DNA of 64,000 nt from Lachnospiraceae bacterium (lineage in GTDB: Bacteria > Bacillota > Clostridia > Lachnospirales > Lachnospiraceae), in contig JAIKZI010000039.1 of NCBI GenBank assembly GCA_024682375.1, forward strand, positions 144,338-208,337, in the 5' to 3' direction. The notes below the pieces were generated by a model. The model made no database searches, was not told the DNA's origin, and saw only the letters and a list, made by a program, of their open reading frames with translations. How positions within the stretch are numbered: the first letter of the stretch is position 1; each line of letters opens with the position of its first letter. The position numbers and the translations under genes are program-made. Below are positions 16,676 through 26,034 of the stretch, piece by piece.

Positions 16676-17536
16676 TTATTGATTATGAGTTAAAAATCGA
16701 AAGAACTTATGCAATCCTGAATCGTCCTTCTGTTTTTCTCCAAGAAGATATGAAGCTATATCATAAAAACATTTTGCAGATTTTGAAGTCGGGTTTTCTA
16801 TCGATACAATTTTTTGTTTTCTAACTGCTTTCTCTAAGCTCTGATCAAGACAAACCATTCCTGCATAAGAAATTCTCTCATCTAAGAATTTATTAGTAAC
16901 AGAATAAATCTTTTCAAATACCTGCCTAGCTTCTGCTTCGGACTGTACCTTATTTGCTATCATTCTAATTTGGACATTTTCGCTATCAAATTTTTCATTT
17001 CTAACCATAGCCTTTACTAAGGAATAAGAATCTGTTAAAGAACTAGGTTCCGGAGTTGTAACCAACAAAACATCCGGAGAGGCTAGAACGAATTTTAAGA
17101 CATTATCAGAAATCCCCGCTCCAGTATCTACAATTAAAATATCGCATAAATCGTTTAATGATTCCAAATCATCTACAACTAAATCGACTTGTGCTGCTGT
17201 CAAATTGTTAAGAGCGATAATTCCTGATCCACCAGAAATAAACCCTATATCCATAGGACCATTTGTAATTATGTCCCTAATATCCATTCCCTTATAAATC
17301 ATATCCGATAAGTCATTTTTTGGAACAGTTCCAAACATGACTTCAACATTTGCTAAGCCAAAATCGGCATCGAAAATGATTACTTTTTTCCCTAACTTAG
17401 TAAACCAAACCGCAAGATTGACCGCGAGGTTAGACTTGCCAACCCCACCTTTACCACTGGTAACAGTAAGTACTTTAGTTCGCGTAGTTTTTCTGCGAAG
17501 TTTTACTTCGTTTCTTAACTTTTCCGCCTGATCCAT
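16676..17536 (-). CDS. flhG: FlhG/YlxH MinD-like ATPase
   Basis: FlhG is a ParA/MinD-family ATPase that controls flagellar number and placement together with FlhF. The deviant Walker A is seen at residues 26-36 (TSGKGGVGKSN), Walker A' in IIFDADFGLANVEVMFG, and Walker B in ILIVDTGAGIS. The 286-residue length is typical. It follows flhF by 3 nt, the conserved pairing. The N-terminus (QAEKLRNEVKLRR) is the basic segment that in other species stimulates FlhF GTPase. Confidence 0.94.
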   Translation of the reverse strand: MDQAEKLRNEVKLRRKTTRTKVLTVTSGKGGVGKSNLAVNLAVWFTKLGKKVIIFDADFGLANVEVMFGTVPKNDLSDMIYKGMDIRDIITNGPMDIGFISGGSGIIALNNLTAAQVDLVVDDLESLNDLCDILIVDTGAGISDNVLKFVLASPDVLLVTTPEPSSLTDSYSLVKAMVRNEKFDSENVQIRMIANKVQSEAEARQVFEKIYSVTNKFLDERISYAGMVCLDQSLEKAVRKQKIVSIENPTSKSAKCFYDIASYLLGEKQKDDSGLHKFFRFLTHNQ

Positions 17537-17539
17537 AAC

Positions 17540-18940
17540 TTACTTACCTCCGAGCAATTGCTTAACAATATGCTGTATATTGACAACTTCTATATCGTCA
17601 GGTACCCCCTGTCCATTGCAGACATATGAGATATCTGTGTCCGCATAAAGTTTAGTATTCAAAATATTTCCACACACATCTGTCTCATCGAGCTTTGTGA
17701 AAATAAGATGAAAGTCAGTAAATGATTTATAAATATCGACAATAGCTTTCAAATCTCTATATTTTGTTGTAGCAGAAAGAACTAGATAAACATCTTTTTG
17801 GAATGCAGGATCTACAGCATTTAGGATATCCTCCATATCTTTTCTCTGTCCCTTGTTCTTATGGGAAAATCCTGCTGTATCAACAAGAATCAAATCCAAA
17901 CCGCCCATCTTTGCAATGGCTTCGTTCATGTCATCCTTTGTAAGAACAACATCCAAAGGAATTTCAAGAATGTTTGCATAGGTTCTAAGCTGATCTGTAG
18001 CCGCAATTCTATATGTATCAGTAGTCAAAAGTCCTACAGTTTTTCCGTAGTTTAATTTGTACCTAGATGCTAGTTTAGCAATTGTTGTTGTCTTTCCAAC
18101 ACCTGTTGGCCCAATCAAAAAGACGATAAAAGGTTTACTATCACCACAGACAATTGTCTTAGGTTTACCCATCATAAGCACAAGCTTCTGATATACATTG
18201 GATAAAAGGAAATCCAGATTATTTCCTGTTCTAATAACCTTTTCCATATCCTTTATAATCTGATTAACGTACTTTTCATCAACTTCATTAGAAAGCAATA
18301 CGTTATAAAGCATGCTGACAAACTGGCGGTTAGTGGTTTTACTTTTTTCCTCCATGTCAGCATTGATAGAATCTTTCAAGTTAACAAATCCATCCTCTTC
18401 AGGTTTTTCAACGGCCTTAGGAGCCTTCTGATATGCAGGATTTGTAGGTTGTTTCACTTCCTGATTCATATTAGGAAGGAGAGAGTCAAGTCTCTTGTCT
18501 TCTGCATTAGCATAATTTTCAGTGTTTCTATGACGATTAACCTCTATAGACTCGGATTTTTTTATAACATCATTCACGGCTTTGAAAGCACTTCTAAGAG
18601 ATTCTTCTGCAAGTGCATCTGCATCCTGATTTGAAGGTGCAGAAGTAAGAGGTGGCAGAGGATTTTTCTTTGTTTCTACATGATTTACAACTCCTCTTTC
18701 ACCGGCAACTGCATCGAAATGACCACCTTCGCCAAGCGCTGTAGAAGGATTCTGTTTAACAGGTGTCTTATCGTCTTCAAGAGCTGCAGTAACTTCATAA
18801 GTACTTGTCTTAAAGATTCCAAAAACTCCCTTAGGACGAATCTCTTTTACATTCATAATAACTACTGAATCACCCAATTCATTTTTAGCATTTTGTATTG
18901 CTTCATCTCTGCTATTTCCAGTAAATTTCTTAATTGTCAT
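17540..18940 (-). CDS. flhF: Flagellar biosynthesis SRP-like GTPase FlhF
   Basis: FlhF is an SRP-family GTPase that recruits early flagellar parts to the assembly site. The N-terminal basic domain begins MTIKKFTGNSRDEAIQNAKN. The middle is low-complexity, and the NG GTPase domain (about 195-466) shows G1 GPTGVGKTTTIAKLASRY (about 277-294), G2/G3 TDTYRIAATDQLRTYA and LILVDTAGFSHKN, and the guanine motif TKLDETDVCGN. Length 466 is normal. It overlaps the flhA 3' end by 11 nt, indicating translational coupling. Confidence 0.95.
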   Translation of the reverse strand: MTIKKFTGNSRDEAIQNAKNELGDSVVIMNVKEIRPKGVFGIFKTSTYEVTAALEDDKTPVKQNPSTALGEGGHFDAVAGERGVVNHVETKKNPLPPLTSAPSNQDADALAEESLRSAFKAVNDVIKKSESIEVNRHRNTENYANAEDKRLDSLLPNMNQEVKQPTNPAYQKAPKAVEKPEEDGFVNLKDSINADMEEKSKTTNRQFVSMLYNVLLSNEVDEKYVNQIIKDMEKVIRTGNNLDFLLSNVYQKLVLMMGKPKTIVCGDSKPFIVFLIGPTGVGKTTTIAKLASRYKLNYGKTVGLLTTDTYRIAATDQLRTYANILEIPLDVVLTKDDMNEAIAKMGGLDLILVDTAGFSHKNKGQRKDMEDILNAVDPAFQKDVYLVLSATTKYRDLKAIVDIYKSFTDFHLIFTKLDETDVCGNILNTKLYADTDISYVCNGQGVPDDIEVVNIQHIVKQLLGGK

Positions 18941-20990
18941 TTATTGTCACCATTCCCACTGATCGTAATTCTACATTTGGCTCAACTTCGTTAAATGAAA
19001 CCACTATTAAATCACTATAGTAATCTTCCGTCAGATTTTTGAAATACATTCTAACAATTGGAGAACAAACTACTATAGGAGCAAGCCCCTGGTCCTCAAA
19101 TTTCTTTATTTCAACTCCAAGAGAATCCATAATTGCTCTGACTTTCTCTGGATCTAACGTCAAATACGCACCCTGCTCTGTCTGTTTTACGGATCCCATA
19201 ATTTCCTGTTCCAGACGAGGATCTAAAGTAATAACATCGGATGTCTCATTTGCCGGGAAGTATTTACTTGAAATAGCTCTCTTAAGCCCCTGTCTTACAT
19301 ATTCCGTAAGGACATCCGTATCTCTTGTAGTAGATGCATGATCTGCTAACACTTCAAATATAGAGAGCAAATCTCGAATTGAGATTCCTTCCTTCAAAAG
19401 GTTCTGCAAAACCTTTTCAATTTCACCTAAACCTAAAAGTTTAGGAATCAATTCATCAACCAAAACAGGATTTGACTTTTTGAGGTTCTCGACAAGATTC
19501 TGAACATCCTGTCGTGTAAGTAGCTCGTCAATATGAGTTCTTATAACCTCTGTCAAATGAGTTGCAATGATTGAAGGCGGATCAACAACAGTATATCCTA
19601 AACTTTCAGCCCTCTCTCTTTGCGACTCCGTAATCCAGATAGCTGGAAGATGGAATGAAGGCTCAAATGTAGGAATACCTGTAATCTCTTCCTCAACATA
19701 TCCAGGATTCATCGCCATATAATGATCAAAAAGAATTTCTCCTTCAGCTACCTGGATACCTTTTATCTTAATAATATATTGATTAGGATTCAGCTGAATA
19801 TTATCTCTAAGTCTAATAATTGGAACTACAGTACCAAGCTCAAGAGCAATCTGACGTCTAATCATAACTACTCTGTCCAAAAGATCTCCACCCTGATTTA
19901 CATCAGCTAGAGGGATAATACCATATCCAAATTCAAGTTCAATAGGGTCAACCTGAAGAAGTGATACAACATTTTCAGGACGTCTAACTTCTTCTGCTTC
20001 AGTCTCTTCTGTTTCTACAGCTTCTTCAGTAGCTTCCTGTTCAATATTCTTCTGAATATTATAGCCTGTAATTATAAGAGCAATACCAAGGCCACCGAAA
20101 ATAACTAAATTCAAAGGTGTAAAAATTCCTAAAAAAGTCAAAACACTTCCAGCTAAAAGAAGCACCTGAGAATTACCAAACAACTGCTTAACAAGAGTTT
20201 CGCCAAAATCATTTTCATTCGAACCCTTTGTTACAAGAATACCTGTAGACAGCGAAATAAGAAGTGATGGAATCTGTGATGTAATACCATCACCAATAGT
20301 AAGAATTCCATACTGCTGAAAAGCATCATTAGCAGCCATACCGCCCTGAGTCATTCCCATCATAATTCCACCTACCAGGTTGATAAGTGTAATAATAAGT
20401 CCGGCTATAGCATCTCCTTTTACATACTTAGTAGCACCATCCATGTTACCGAAGAAACTTGACTCATCCTGCAACTTCTTTCGTCTGGCAGCGGCCTGCT
20501 CATCATTGATAGCACCAGTATTCAAATCGGCATCGATAGCCATCTGCTTACCAGGCATAGCATCCAAAGAGAAACGTGCTGATACCTCAGCTACTCGCTC
20601 AGAACCTTTATTGATAACCATAAACTGGATTATAAGTAAAATTACAAAGACAATACCACCGATGATGATATTACCACCACCTACGAACTGTCCGAAAGTA
20701 ACGACTACATTTCCAGGATTTCCTGTTGTAAGAATAAGTCTTGTTGAACTTACGTTTAGAGAAATTCTAAAAATTGTAGTAAACAAAAGTAACGTTGGGA
20801 AAAAAGCCATATCCAGGATTTCCTTCATGAAAATCGTGTTTAGCATAATTACCAACGCAACACCTATATTAAAGGCTAACAATATATCCAACAAAATGGA
20901 GGGAATAGGTACAATGAAGAATACAACGGCGGCAAGCATATAAAATACAACGCCAAAATCCATACCGTTTACATTTAATTTCTGTAGCAC
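18930..20990 (-). CDS. flhA: Flagellar type III export gate protein FlhA
   Basis: FlhA is the largest part of the export gate, with eight membrane helices (about 15-320) and a cytosolic ring-forming domain (about 355-686) that docks chaperone-substrate complexes. The FHIPEP signature region is visible as RFSLDAMPGKQMAIDADLNT plus GAINDEQAAARRKKLQ (about 140-175). The start is GTG at 20990, preceded by a strong AGGAGGGG site at good spacing. It follows flhB by 54 nt and overlaps flhF by 11 nt. Length 686 is standard. Confidence 0.97.
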   Translation of the reverse strand: MLQKLNVNGMDFGVVFYMLAAVVFFIVPIPSILLDILLAFNIGVALVIMLNTIFMKEILDMAFFPTLLLFTTIFRISLNVSSTRLILTTGNPGNVVVTFGQFVGGGNIIIGGIVFVILLIIQFMVINKGSERVAEVSARFSLDAMPGKQMAIDADLNTGAINDEQAAARRKKLQDESSFFGNMDGATKYVKGDAIAGLIITLINLVGGIMMGMTQGGMAANDAFQQYGILTIGDGITSQIPSLLISLSTGILVTKGSNENDFGETLVKQLFGNSQVLLLAGSVLTFLGIFTPLNLVIFGGLGIALIITGYNIQKNIEQEATEEAVETEETEAEEVRRPENVVSLLQVDPIELEFGYGIIPLADVNQGGDLLDRVVMIRRQIALELGTVVPIIRLRDNIQLNPNQYIIKIKGIQVAEGEILFDHYMAMNPGYVEEEITGIPTFEPSFHLPAIWITESQRERAESLGYTVVDPPSIIATHLTEVIRTHIDELLTRQDVQNLVENLKKSNPVLVDELIPKLLGLGEIEKVLQNLLKEGISIRDLLSIFEVLADHASTTRDTDVLTEYVRQGLKRAISSKYFPANETSDVITLDPRLEQEIMGSVKQTEQGAYLTLDPEKVRAIMDSLGVEIKKFEDQGLAPIVVCSPIVRMYFKNLTEDYYSDLIVVSFNEVEPNVELRSVGMVTINDN

Positions 20991-21044
20991 GTCTCCCCTC
21001 CTTTCAAAAGTCTATAATTCATGTGTCTAATTACCCAATTTAAA

Positions 21045-22175
21045 TTACACTAGGTTTCTACTATTATATACCAACGCAAGAATCTCGGCTACTGCTTCAT
21101 ACAATTCTGGAGGTATCTCTTGACCTATATCGACAGTTGCATAAAGTGCTCTAGCTAAAGGCTTATTTTCAGTAATTAAAATACCATTTTCTTTCGCAAC
21201 TTCTTTAATCTTGTTAGCGACATAATCCTCACCCTTTGCAACAACAATAGGCGCTGTAGATTCATTTGAATCATATTTAAGCGCTACAGCAATATGCGTA
21301 GGGTTTGTGATTACTACATCGGCATCCGGAACACTTTGCATCATTCTTCTTTGAGAAACTTCCTGCATCTTCTGACGCTGTTTCTGTTTAATCTGCGGAT
21401 CACCTTCAGTATCCTTAAATTCATCCTTTACTTCCTGTTTTGTCATCTTCATATCTTCATTAAACTTACGTTTTTGATAGATATAATCCATAAGACCGAT
21501 AACAAAATAAAGCAAAGAAATCTTAAGTCCTGTATCAATTACGATATCTCCAACCAGAGCAATTGCACCTTTTAGGTTAATATCATAAAGTATAAAAAGT
21601 GTTCCCGCTCTATCCTTCAAAGTGTTATATGCAACCCAGAAAATAATTCCCACCTTTAGAATAGATTTAATCAATTCGAAAATTGATTTTTTGGAAAAAA
21701 TTCTTTTAAATCCATTAATTGGATTCATTTTATTTAGATTAGGTTTCATAGGTTCAGCACTGACCTGCCAACCTACCTGTACAATTTCACCTAAAATACA
21801 AACCATTACACCCGCTATTAGAAAAGGGGCTAATATTAATAACATCCTAAGTATAACTGGGAAAATCAAAGATATAAACGCTTGGACAGAAACACCATCT
21901 CTCTGACTTTCAACGAAATCAGGCATTCGATTTTGATATGTCCATTTAAAGATATTTATTAGATTTGAACCAACGAATCCCACAAAAACTTTTAACGTCA
22001 CAAACAAAGCCATCAAGCCAAAAGCATTAGTTAATTCTTTGCTCTTTGCTACCTGGCCTTTCTTTCTAGCATCAGAAAGTCGCTTAGGTGTAGCGGCTTC
22101 GGTCTTCTCTCCTCCTGGTCCTTCCTGAGGCGAGAAGAACTGTAGATCAAATTGTATTAAATACAATTCACTCAT
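21045..22175 (-). CDS. flhB: Flagellar export switch protein FlhB
   Basis: FlhB switches the exporter from hook to filament substrates after cleaving itself. The 376-residue product has the N-terminal EKTEAATPKRLSDARKKGQV (23-42), four membrane helices, and a cytosolic domain with the autocleavage motif NPTH at 291-294 (VVITNPTHIAVAL). The motif is intact, so normal switching is expected. It overlaps fliR by 4 nt. In some clostridia fliR and flhB are fused; here they remain separate. Confidence 0.97.
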   Translation of the reverse strand: MSELYLIQFDLQFFSPQEGPGGEKTEAATPKRLSDARKKGQVAKSKELTNAFGLMALFVTLKVFVGFVGSNLINIFKWTYQNRMPDFVESQRDGVSVQAFISLIFPVILRMLLILAPFLIAGVMVCILGEIVQVGWQVSAEPMKPNLNKMNPINGFKRIFSKKSIFELIKSILKVGIIFWVAYNTLKDRAGTLFILYDINLKGAIALVGDIVIDTGLKISLLYFVIGLMDYIYQKRKFNEDMKMTKQEVKDEFKDTEGDPQIKQKQRQKMQEVSQRRMMQSVPDADVVITNPTHIAVALKYDSNESTAPIVVAKGEDYVANKIKEVAKENGILITENKPLARALYATVDIGQEIPPELYEAVAEILALVYNSRNLV

Positions 22176-22960
22176 TTCTGCAGAACCCTCATCATCGAAA
22201 CTAACATATTTCTCATTTCTTTAAAGATGTAATTTGAAACATCCGGAAGTAAATATACAACAATAAACAAAACTGAAAAGCCGGCTAAAAGTTTAATCTG
22301 AATACCTACAGAGAACATATTCATCTGAGGCGCAACCTTTGCAATAACACCTAATACGACATTTATTATCATAGTACATGCAAAAACCGGCAACATAATT
22401 CTAAACGAAATAGTGAAAAAATGAGTCATATAAACAGTCATCATTTTTATCAAATTAGTAGTATCTACATTCGCTCCACCTAACTGTATCAGCTGAAACG
22501 AATCCACTATAGCTCTAAGTATATATTGATACATACCTGTAACAATAAGCATGATATAAACATAGTAATAATATAACTGACCGGTAAGTGTAGCCAAAGA
22601 ACCAGTCGAAGGATCGAACTGTGATGCCATAGATAGTCCGATATCCATATCTATAATATTACCAGCAAACATAATAATATATGTACAAATATTTGCTGAG
22701 AATCCCAGTAGCAATCCTGTAATAGCCTCTTTTAAAACCAAAGTAGCATATCCTATTACCGAGACATAAGTATAAGCTTCAACAGGTCTGAATGTATAGT
22801 AAACAAGCATTGCAACAAACAAAGAAAGACCGACCCTAACTCTTCTCGGCACATTACGCATCGAGAAGAAAGGAGCGGCCGCAACAAATGATGCAATTCT
22901 TACTAGAACCAACAAAAAATATTCAAAATCAATTAACGAAAAAGTAAAATTTAATGTCAT
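22172..22960 (-). CDS. fliR: Flagellar export protein FliR
   Basis: FliR joins FliP and FliQ in the helical export channel. The 262-residue product is almost entirely hydrophobic, with about six membrane segments and family features such as VRIASFVAAAPFF, PRRVRVGLSLFVAML and GLLLGFSANI. It lies 3 nt after fliQ and overlaps flhB by 4 nt, in the conserved fliP-fliQ-fliR-flhB order. Length is normal. Confidence 0.95.
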   Translation of the reverse strand: MTLNFTFSLIDFEYFLLVLVRIASFVAAAPFFSMRNVPRRVRVGLSLFVAMLVYYTFRPVEAYTYVSVIGYATLVLKEAITGLLLGFSANICTYIIMFAGNIIDMDIGLSMASQFDPSTGSLATLTGQLYYYYVYIMLIVTGMYQYILRAIVDSFQLIQLGGANVDTTNLIKMMTVYMTHFFTISFRIMLPVFACTMIINVVLGVIAKVAPQMNMFSVGIQIKLLAGFSVLFIVVYLLPDVSNYIFKEMRNMLVSMMRVLQK

Positions 22961-22963
22961 AGA

Positions 22964-23233
22964 TTATTTGATAAATAAAGTAAAATCAGACCACAAATCA
23001 ACCATATAAGTAGTTAGATTAGTCATTATAAATGAACCGAAAATTACAAGCGATAAGAATATCGCTAATAACTTAGGAACGAAAGTCAATGTCTGTTCCT
23101 GGATAGACGTAACAGTCTGAAAAATACTAACTACCAAACCTATAACCAAAGAAACAATAAGCATCGGAGCCGAATTAATAATAATCTGATATATTGCATT
23201 TCGCATCATATCAAGTACTGCACCTTGTGACAT
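22964..23233 (-). CDS. fliQ: Flagellar export protein FliQ
   Basis: The 89-residue protein has two membrane helices separated by a short polar turn (GLVVSIFQTVTSIQEQTLTFVPK), the FliQ hallmark. It forms part of the FliP5Q4R1 export channel. It lies 14 nt after fliP and 3 nt before fliR. Confidence 0.95.
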   Translation of the reverse strand: MSQGAVLDMMRNAIYQIIINSAPMLIVSLVIGLVVSIFQTVTSIQEQTLTFVPKLLAIFLSLVIFGSFIMTNLTTYMVDLWSDFTLFIK

Positions 23234-23247
23234 TCTCTCCTCCTAAA

Positions 23248-24078
23248 TCAGTAGAATGTTCTAACTACATTTCCAATTACGAGATCCCATCCATCTGCAA
23301 GTACAAATAGTAGAATCTTGAACGGTAGCGAAATGGTTGTCGGCGGGAGCATCATCATACCCATCGACATAAGAACCGATGCAACTACCATATCAATAAC
23401 GATAAATGGAATATATATAACGAATCCTATGATAAAAGCTGTTCTAAGTTCACTCAAAATGAATGAAGGAACCAAAACATAAAATGGAACATCATCATAG
23501 TCATCATATTTCACTTTGGCTATATCACAGAATAGATTTAAATCCTTCGTCTGTGTCTGACCATACATGAATTCTCTAATAGGACCTTCTGCCTTTTCCA
23601 AAGCGACTTCCTGTGTTATCTCACCTTTATCAAAAGGTTGAATAGCATCAGTATTAATCTTTGTAAAAGTAGGCCACATTATAAATATTGTCAAAAACAG
23701 TGCCAAACCAATTAGCACCTGATTAGGTGGTGACGTCTGTGTTCCAATAGCCGCTCTTACGAAATGTAATACAATGATAATTCGAATAAACGAAGTCATC
23801 ATAATCAAAATCGAAGGCGCTAAAGAAATAACCGTGAGAACGATTAGAATTCTCACGGTCGATGTAAGTGATCCGGTATCACCATTTAAGGTGAGGGAAA
23901 AAATCTCACCATCACCAGTCTTCTGATCACTCGCATTTGGAGCCTTCTCTGTTGCACCATAAGAATTATCTGTAGCATATACTCTTCCAGCTTTCGAAAG
24001 AGATACAGTAGAAAATACCAGTACAAACACTGCAAAGGCTATTGACAGACGACAATACCATTTCTTTAGTTTCGTCAT
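23248..24078 (-). CDS. fliP: Flagellar export protein FliP
   Basis: FliP is the main ring of the export channel. The 276-residue product starts with a cleavable-type signal sequence (residues 8-36, ending near VYATD). A periplasmic loop and four membrane helices follow, with the FliP signatures SFIRIIIVLHFVRAAIGTQTSPPNQVLIGLALFL (about 95-130) and FIIGFVIYIPFIVIDMVVASVLMSMGMMMLPP (about 212-245). It is 1 nt after fliO. Confidence 0.97.
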   Translation of the reverse strand: MTKLKKWYCRLSIAFAVFVLVFSTVSLSKAGRVYATDNSYGATEKAPNASDQKTGDGEIFSLTLNGDTGSLTSTVRILIVLTVISLAPSILIMMTSFIRIIIVLHFVRAAIGTQTSPPNQVLIGLALFLTIFIMWPTFTKINTDAIQPFDKGEITQEVALEKAEGPIREFMYGQTQTKDLNLFCDIAKVKYDDYDDVPFYVLVPSFILSELRTAFIIGFVIYIPFIVIDMVVASVLMSMGMMMLPPTTISLPFKILLFVLADGWDLVIGNVVRTFY

Positions 24079-24079
24079 G

Positions 24080-24454
24080 TTATTCCTTTTTATTTGGAAG
24101 ATTAGTAAACTGCTTTAGAATCTCCTGAAACTTTCCACTAGATTTAAAACTATTATCATCGCAACCAACAATTGAAACAGCTTCACTATCCAGCTCTCCA
24201 AGAAAGACTATCTCATCTTTGCCCACACCAATCACAATATATCTATTCTGACCAGTCTGAACTATTTCAACGAACTTATTGTTTCCAACTCTGATAGTCT
24301 CAACGATTTTCAGATTCTTACCAATTTGCTGCTGTTTTTGAAATCCTGCCATCCACTTCGTGGTATAGAATGTCAAAACCAATACAGCAATAAAAATAAA
24401 TAAAACAATAATCAGTTGAAATAAACTCTCTCCCTGAGAAGTAAGCAAAATCAT
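24080..24454 (-). CDS. fliO: Flagellar assembly chaperone FliO
   Basis: FliO helps assemble the FliP ring. The 124-residue product has a single membrane helix (about 12-32) and a cytosolic region with the small FliO beta motif (LKIVETIRVGNNKFVEIVQTGQNRYIVIG). FliO is poorly conserved; the call rests on topology, size and position between cheY and fliP, all of which fit. Confidence 0.85.
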   Translation of the reverse strand: MILLTSQGESLFQLIIVLFIFIAVLVLTFYTTKWMAGFQKQQQIGKNLKIVETIRVGNNKFVEIVQTGQNRYIVIGVGKDEIVFLGELDSEAVSIVGCDDNSFKSSGKFQEILKQFTNLPNKKE

Positions 24455-24458
24455 CTAA

Positions 24459-24821
24459 TTAGCCTATAACCTTCTTTACAGCCTCAAGAACACGTTCTGC
24501 CTGGAAAGGTTTTACAATGAAATCCTTAGCTCCAGACTGAATAGCTTCGATAACCATTGCCTGCTGACCCATAGCTGAGCACATAATAATTGAAGCATTA
24601 GGATCATTTTCTCTAATTGCTTTAAGTGCCTGAATACCGTCCATCTCTGGCATTGTGATATCCATAAGTACAAGATCAGGTTTACATTCTGCGTAAGTAT
24701 CAACGGCCTTCTTACCGTTTTCAGCCTCACCTACAATGTTATAACCATTCTTTGAGAGGATGTCTTTAATCATCATTCTCATAAATGCTGCGTCATCTAC
24801 AACCATTACATTCTTTGCCAT
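24459..24821 (-). CDS. cheY: Chemotaxis response regulator CheY
   Basis: CheY-P binds the motor switch to change rotation. The 120-residue single receiver domain has the acidic pocket D9-D10, the phosphoacceptor Asp54 (LVLMDITMPEMDG), Ser82 (IIMCSAMGQ) and Lys104 (FIVKPF), all as expected. It lies between fliY and fliO, the usual Gram-positive position, and its phosphatases FliY and CheC are in the same operon. Confidence 0.97.
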   Translation of the reverse strand: MAKNVMVVDDAAFMRMMIKDILSKNGYNIVGEAENGKKAVDTYAECKPDLVLMDITMPEMDGIQALKAIRENDPNASIIMCSAMGQQAMVIEAIQSGAKDFIVKPFQAERVLEAVKKVIG

Positions 24822-24837
24822 TTGTTCTCTCCTATCA

Positions 24838-26034
24838 TCAATCAGTCAATATTTCCGTTATACGGATACCGAAAGATTCCTCAATAACAACAACTTCACC
24901 TTTTGCAACATATTTGCCATTGACTAAAACGTCAATAGGTTCACCTGCTATCTTATTTAATTCTATTATAGTTCCGGGAGCAAAATCAAGTATTTCCTGA
25001 ATAGATTTATGAGTTCTTCCCAATTCCACTGTAACTTCAAGCGGAACATCCTTGATCAAATCGATGTTTTCCTGCAAAGCAATCACCGGCTGACCGCCTG
25101 TAAATGCTGAAAACTGAGCAGATTGTACATCGACCGGCTGCTGCATTTGCATCTGTGGCATCATTTGTGGAGCCATCTGCATTTGAGGTGCCATCTGAGG
25201 TGCCATCTGTGGAGCCATCTGAGGCTGTGCCTGCTGCATCTGAGGCTGTGCCTGCTGTTGAGCTGTTTCCAAGGATCCCATCTGCATCTCATTCTGAGGT
25301 ACAGCACTAACTTCCTGGCCACTTCCTTCTGGGGAATTAGAATCCGAATCAGCTTCCATATTTCCCTGTACACAAGAAATCATCTCATGAACTAAAGATA
25401 CTGGATACAACTGCATCATCTTACTATCAACCAAGTCACCAATCTGAAGATGGAACTCAATCTTTACAAACAATCCAGAAATGAAGTCTCCAAATTCAGA
25501 GCCCTCTTTTACATCATCTAATTCAATAAGATTAGATGATGGTGGACTGATATCTACCATCTTATTTAGCATAGATGATAATGATGTCGCTGATGAACCC
25601 ATCATCTGGTTCATAGCTTCACTAATAGCAGAAAGATGAATCTCAGTAAGTTCACCATCTGTATTCGTGCCGTCACCACCCATCATTAGATCAGTAATTA
25701 CCTTAACATCAGATTCCTTAAGTACCAACTCGTTGCTACCTGAAAGACCCTTTGTGTAAGTAATCTTAACTAAAACGCATGGTTTATCATATTCATCTAT
25801 TATATCTGTCCACGTGGAAGTTGATACTACTGGAGTAGAAATATCTACCTTTGTATTTACAAGGGAAAAAAGGGCTGTTGCTCCACTTCCCATACAAATA
25901 TTGGCAATTTCTCCAATGGTATCTTTTTCGTCTGTGGTTAGGTCAGCTGCTCCAGCTGAATCAGAAGAACCTCCGCCACCGCCTCCATTTAGGAGAGCAT
26001 CAATTTCTTCCTGGGATAAAGAGCCGTCACTCAT
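24838..26034 (-). CDS. fliY: Flagellar motor switch phosphatase FliY
   Basis: FliY replaces FliN in Gram-positive switches and hydrolyses CheY-P. Residues 5-15 (SLSQEEIDALL) are the CheY-P-binding peptide shared with FliM. A Gly run and a CheC-like domain follow, with two Glu-xx-Asn active sites (E42/N45 and E139/N142, both intact). A Gln/Met/Pro-rich linker (about 245-305) separates these from the FliN/SpoA domain (about 325-398: VELGRTHKSIQEILDFAPGT). The linker is built from a short DNA repeat. It starts 7 nt inside the fliM 3' end. Confidence 0.95.
   Translation of the reverse strand: MSDGSLSQEEIDALLNGGGGGGSSDSAGAADLTTDEKDTIGEIANICMGSGATALFSLVNTKVDISTPVVSTSTWTDIIDEYDKPCVLVKITYTKGLSGSNELVLKESDVKVITDLMMGGDGTNTDGELTEIHLSAISEAMNQMMGSSATSLSSMLNKMVDISPPSSNLIELDDVKEGSEFGDFISGLFVKIEFHLQIGDLVDSKMMQLYPVSLVHEMISCVQGNMEADSDSNSPEGSGQEVSAVPQNEMQMGSLETAQQQAQPQMQQAQPQMAPQMAPQMAPQMQMAPQMMPQMQMQQPVDVQSAQFSAFTGGQPVIALQENIDLIKDVPLEVTVELGRTHKSIQEILDFAPGTIIELNKIAGEPIDVLVNGKYVAKGEVVVIEESFGIRITEILTD
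25185..25257. repeat. Short in-frame tandem repeat in the fliY linker
   Basis: The plus strand reads GAGGTGCCATCT twice, then the variant GTGGAGCCATCT, then a 21-nt unit GAGGCTGTGCCTGCTGCATCT and most of a second copy. Units are multiples of three, so copy changes would lengthen or shorten the Gln-Met-Ala-Pro linker without a frameshift. Confidence 0.8.

Noticed and set aside
20380-20943. 187-residue plus-strand ORF opposite flhA
   Set aside because: It is a shadow of the hydrophobic membrane part of flhA; the Ile/Ser/Thr-rich translation is what the reverse frame of such a gene gives.
25185-25257. Possible CRISPR-like repeats
   Set aside because: Units are 12 and 21 nt, contiguous without spacers, and in frame within fliY, so they are a coding tandem repeat.
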